NCBI GenBank assembly: GCA_008360975.2
Contig: CM039179.1
Location: 51,194,561 to 51,258,560, forward strand
DNA: 64,000 nt
Reading direction: 5' to 3'
Source: Lichenostomus cassidix
Lineage: Eukaryota; Chordata; Aves; Passeriformes; Meliphagidae
A program made the position numbers and the translations under genes. Each line of letters starts with the position of its first letter. Position 1 is the first letter of the stretch. This document shows, one piece after another, positions 61,798-64,000 of the stretch. The notes below the pieces were generated by a model. That model ran no database searches. It had not been told where the DNA came from and saw only the letters and a program-made list of their open reading frames with translations.

Positions 61798-62082
61798 ATT
61801 CTATGTGGCAACACAGATTCTTTCCCATGGGAACTTTTCTCTTCTTCTTTCTATGTTTTCATAAATAAAGATAAAGTTTTTATGTTATTGAAACGCCCTT
61901 TTGGATACAGGTGGTTCATGCCTGGACCAATCAGTCCCAGGGGGAGGATTAAATTGGTCCAATCCGAACAGCCTGCTGATGTCTATATAAAACTGCTAAA
62001 TAAATAATAAAATCAGGTCTTTTTCATCTCCCGAGAGGTCTTAACTCTTCACTCTGCTAGCGGTCCAACAGCGACAATTCTT
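61798..62082 (+). mobile_element. short solo LTR (273 bp) with near-perfect 6-bp duplication
   Basis: LTR 61804-62076, same family as 35171-35430. It starts TGTGGCAACACAG, then 'ataaataaagataaagtttt', 'ggaccaatcagtcccagg' with a CCAAT box, TATA (tatataa, 61985-61991), two overlapping AATAAA signals (61999-62004 and 62006-62011), and ends 'ctgctagcggtccaacagcg' + 'aca'. The flanks are 'attcta' (61798-61803) and 'attctt' (62077-62082), matching at 5 of 6 bases. No viral genes adjoin it. Confidence 0.85.
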
Positions 62083-64000
62083 CTTAAATAGAACTTGTTT
62101 AGTTATTACAGTTTGAAATAAACTGTTACTTAACCTCTCTCACTGTATACTTACATTACATAATTTTACATATTGTTGAAAAATCACATATTTTCTGACT
62201 TAAAATTACCTCACTTGAACCTTCTTGAAACCACAAACGAGTCAGTGGTAGCTGCAGCATTGAAAAATTACTATATCATTTTATGATTAAATTATTCTGA
62301 ATTTTTTAATGTAAATATTAAGCAAATCAGAATAGTTATCAAAACACAGAAAAAAATTATTTATTTATTTATTTGGTTTTATATTAAAATCAGATTGACT
62401 GGACAATTTTATTTATGCTACTTGAAGGAAGCATATCTCAGGTTACACAAAAATATGAGAAACACACTGGAGAGAGCCACATAATGATAAATTAATTGAG
62501 ATAGGTGAGCTGTTTGGTTTGAATTTTGTTTTATTTTAAAGTAAATAAGGTGATTCAATAAATATTACTTTAATTCTCCTCTATTTTTTATGTATAAAAA
62601 TAACTGCGCTTAAATGTGTTCAGCTTCAGAGACTAAATTATCTACAAGAGTTTTGAGAAACTGCTTGGTCCCTAGAAGCCAATTATCACACATCTGTAGG
62701 TTAATGACTCACTAAATGTGATAGACACTTCTGTCAGCTTTCACTAACATGGGCACGTGTATCTTCTGATGAAGGAACAACAATTTTTATGCAAACAGTA
62801 AAAATTATTTTTCTTGCTCTCTCAGAACAAATTTGTTATATTTTTTATATATAATATGCTACATTTTATATATATTTTATAGACTAAATATTTCTTCCAA
62901 TCAATAAAGAATGTGGTGAGTTACACTTGGTCTTGTTCATCAGCTCGTGACTGACATATATGATGTATATTGCATAAACAGACAACAGTTGGCTTTTACC
63001 CTTGTTGTCTTAAAATTATTCCAGCTGTCTTCTGAAAAATCAGAAAATATGTAAGAAGTAAAGAATTGTATCTTCATTTTTCGACTGTATAACAAAACCC
63101 TTGCCTTAAAAACGTGAATCATAGCATTAGAGGAAGAGCCTGGATGATTTTTCCACTCTTTTTAATGACTGAAAACCATACAGCATTGAGTTATATCTTA
63201 TTAGGAATTTATTTTATATTTCATAGTTTATACCAAATTAGAGATCCTTGCACAGTAATTTTTTATTTATATCATTGTCATATGCTGATACTGTTGTTGT
63301 GGGTTTTTTTCTTTTTCTTCTCCTGTAATAGGCTTCTGGCAACTTGAAAATGAAGAAGTATCCCGACACTGACCTTTAAGAAAACAAATTACATTATTAG
63401 GAGGAAATATGTGTACTACAATAATGCTGCTAAAATGTTTAAGATACAGTTACAGACCTGAAATCATAGGTTCATGAAGAATCACTGCATTTTTAGGCTT
63501 TCCTCATGAAGGTAATGTAGTACTCAAATTATGGCCATGTCAGAGTTCTATAGAGGCATCATCATCATCCTTTCTAGTTCTGGTCTCTATGTTCTAAGGA
63601 ATTAGGATATTTAGAGAAAGAATACAGAATAATAACATTAGAAGGTGTTGCTTTGTGAGGAAGTGCTGTAAAGGATGAGTACCATCCCTTCAAAGAGGAA
63701 AAAAATGAAGATAATTATGACAGAGGTTTAAAAAGTCAGTAAGAACCTTGATTAGCTGCTCTCAAACAGAATTAGAAGCATTCTGCTACAGTACCAAGAA
63801 TCTGATTTGAATAAATAGGACAAAGTACTTGACACAGTGGGAATGTAGTTTGCTGCTGCAGGACAGTATGAAAGCAGGCAGTGTCCTAAACTTAAAAAAA
63901 AAAAAAGGATCTGACAATCCAATGGACAACAAGTTCATGAAGAGATCATAGAAAGAGTAAAGTCCTAATACAGAAGTTTTACTGGGAGCATGAGGTAAAT
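62083..64000. other. AT-rich desert, no gene recognised
   Basis: AT-rich sequence to the right edge. It contains a TTTA microsatellite (62357-62374), TA-rich runs near 62836-62880 and a 13-A run near 63893-63905. No exon or RNA gene recognised. Confidence 0.65.

Noticed and set aside
1..64000. Host protein-coding genes
   Set aside because: No frame shows a recognisable host domain, and the longer ones coincide with CR1 or LTR sequence or have no conserved motif. Short exons cannot be excluded without comparison, but none is supported.
1..64000. tRNA, rRNA, snRNA or CRISPR arrays
   Set aside because: No cloverleaf-like blocks, no conserved rRNA or snRNA landmarks and no spaced identical repeats of CRISPR type were seen. 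Tandem repeats present are micro- or minisatellites.

Overview
The window looks like avian nuclear DNA from an AT-rich, gene-poor stretch. The evidence is the repeat content: at least twelve fragments of CR1, the dominant LINE of birds, several with the typical 3' end whose minus-strand form begins AGAATCATAGAAT, plus solo LTRs of types common in bird genomes. I recognise no host protein-coding exon, tRNA, rRNA, snRNA or CRISPR array. Almost every open frame over 60 codons is a chance frame in AT-rich DNA or a reading through a repeat. The species cannot be told from this window; family names rest on remembered consensus sequences, since no search was run.

Layout. 1-690: two CR1 3' ends facing each other. 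691-14.2 kb: AT-rich desert with CR1 pieces at 5.8 and 12.4 kb and a decayed LTR at 9.9-10.6 kb. 14.3-15.4 kb: a GC-richer probable LTR beside a CR1 reverse-transcriptase fragment. 15.4-25.8 kb: desert with one CR1 tail at 21.3 kb. 25.86-26.86 kb: a well-bounded solo LTR with an internal ~47-bp repeat. 28.1 kb: CR1. 31.4-39.0 kb: a dense repeat island with five LTRs of at least three families and two CR1 pieces. 45.6-46.1 kb: an internal CR1 fragment with the C-terminal part of ORF1 still open. 47.1-48.0 kb: CR1 and a possible old LTR. 48-55 kb: desert with a GGGAGA purine repeat. 55.4-56.2 kb: CR1 with a ten-unit CAGAG expansion. 57.9-58.75 kb: LTR. 61.3-62.1 kb: old CR1 and a short solo LTR. 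The rest is desert.

The most informative structures are the solo LTRs for which target-site duplications can be read directly. A short family (260 and 273 bp) has two copies, one with a perfect 6-bp duplication and one with a 5-of-6 match. A long ERVL-like family has four copies; two have perfect 5-bp duplications and one a 4-of-5 match. No provirus with gag, pol or env was seen, so these are remnants left by recombination between LTRs. Nothing here supports a new biological system. What is worth a second look is the architecture of the LTR families and the surviving CR1 ORF1 esterase-like frame.
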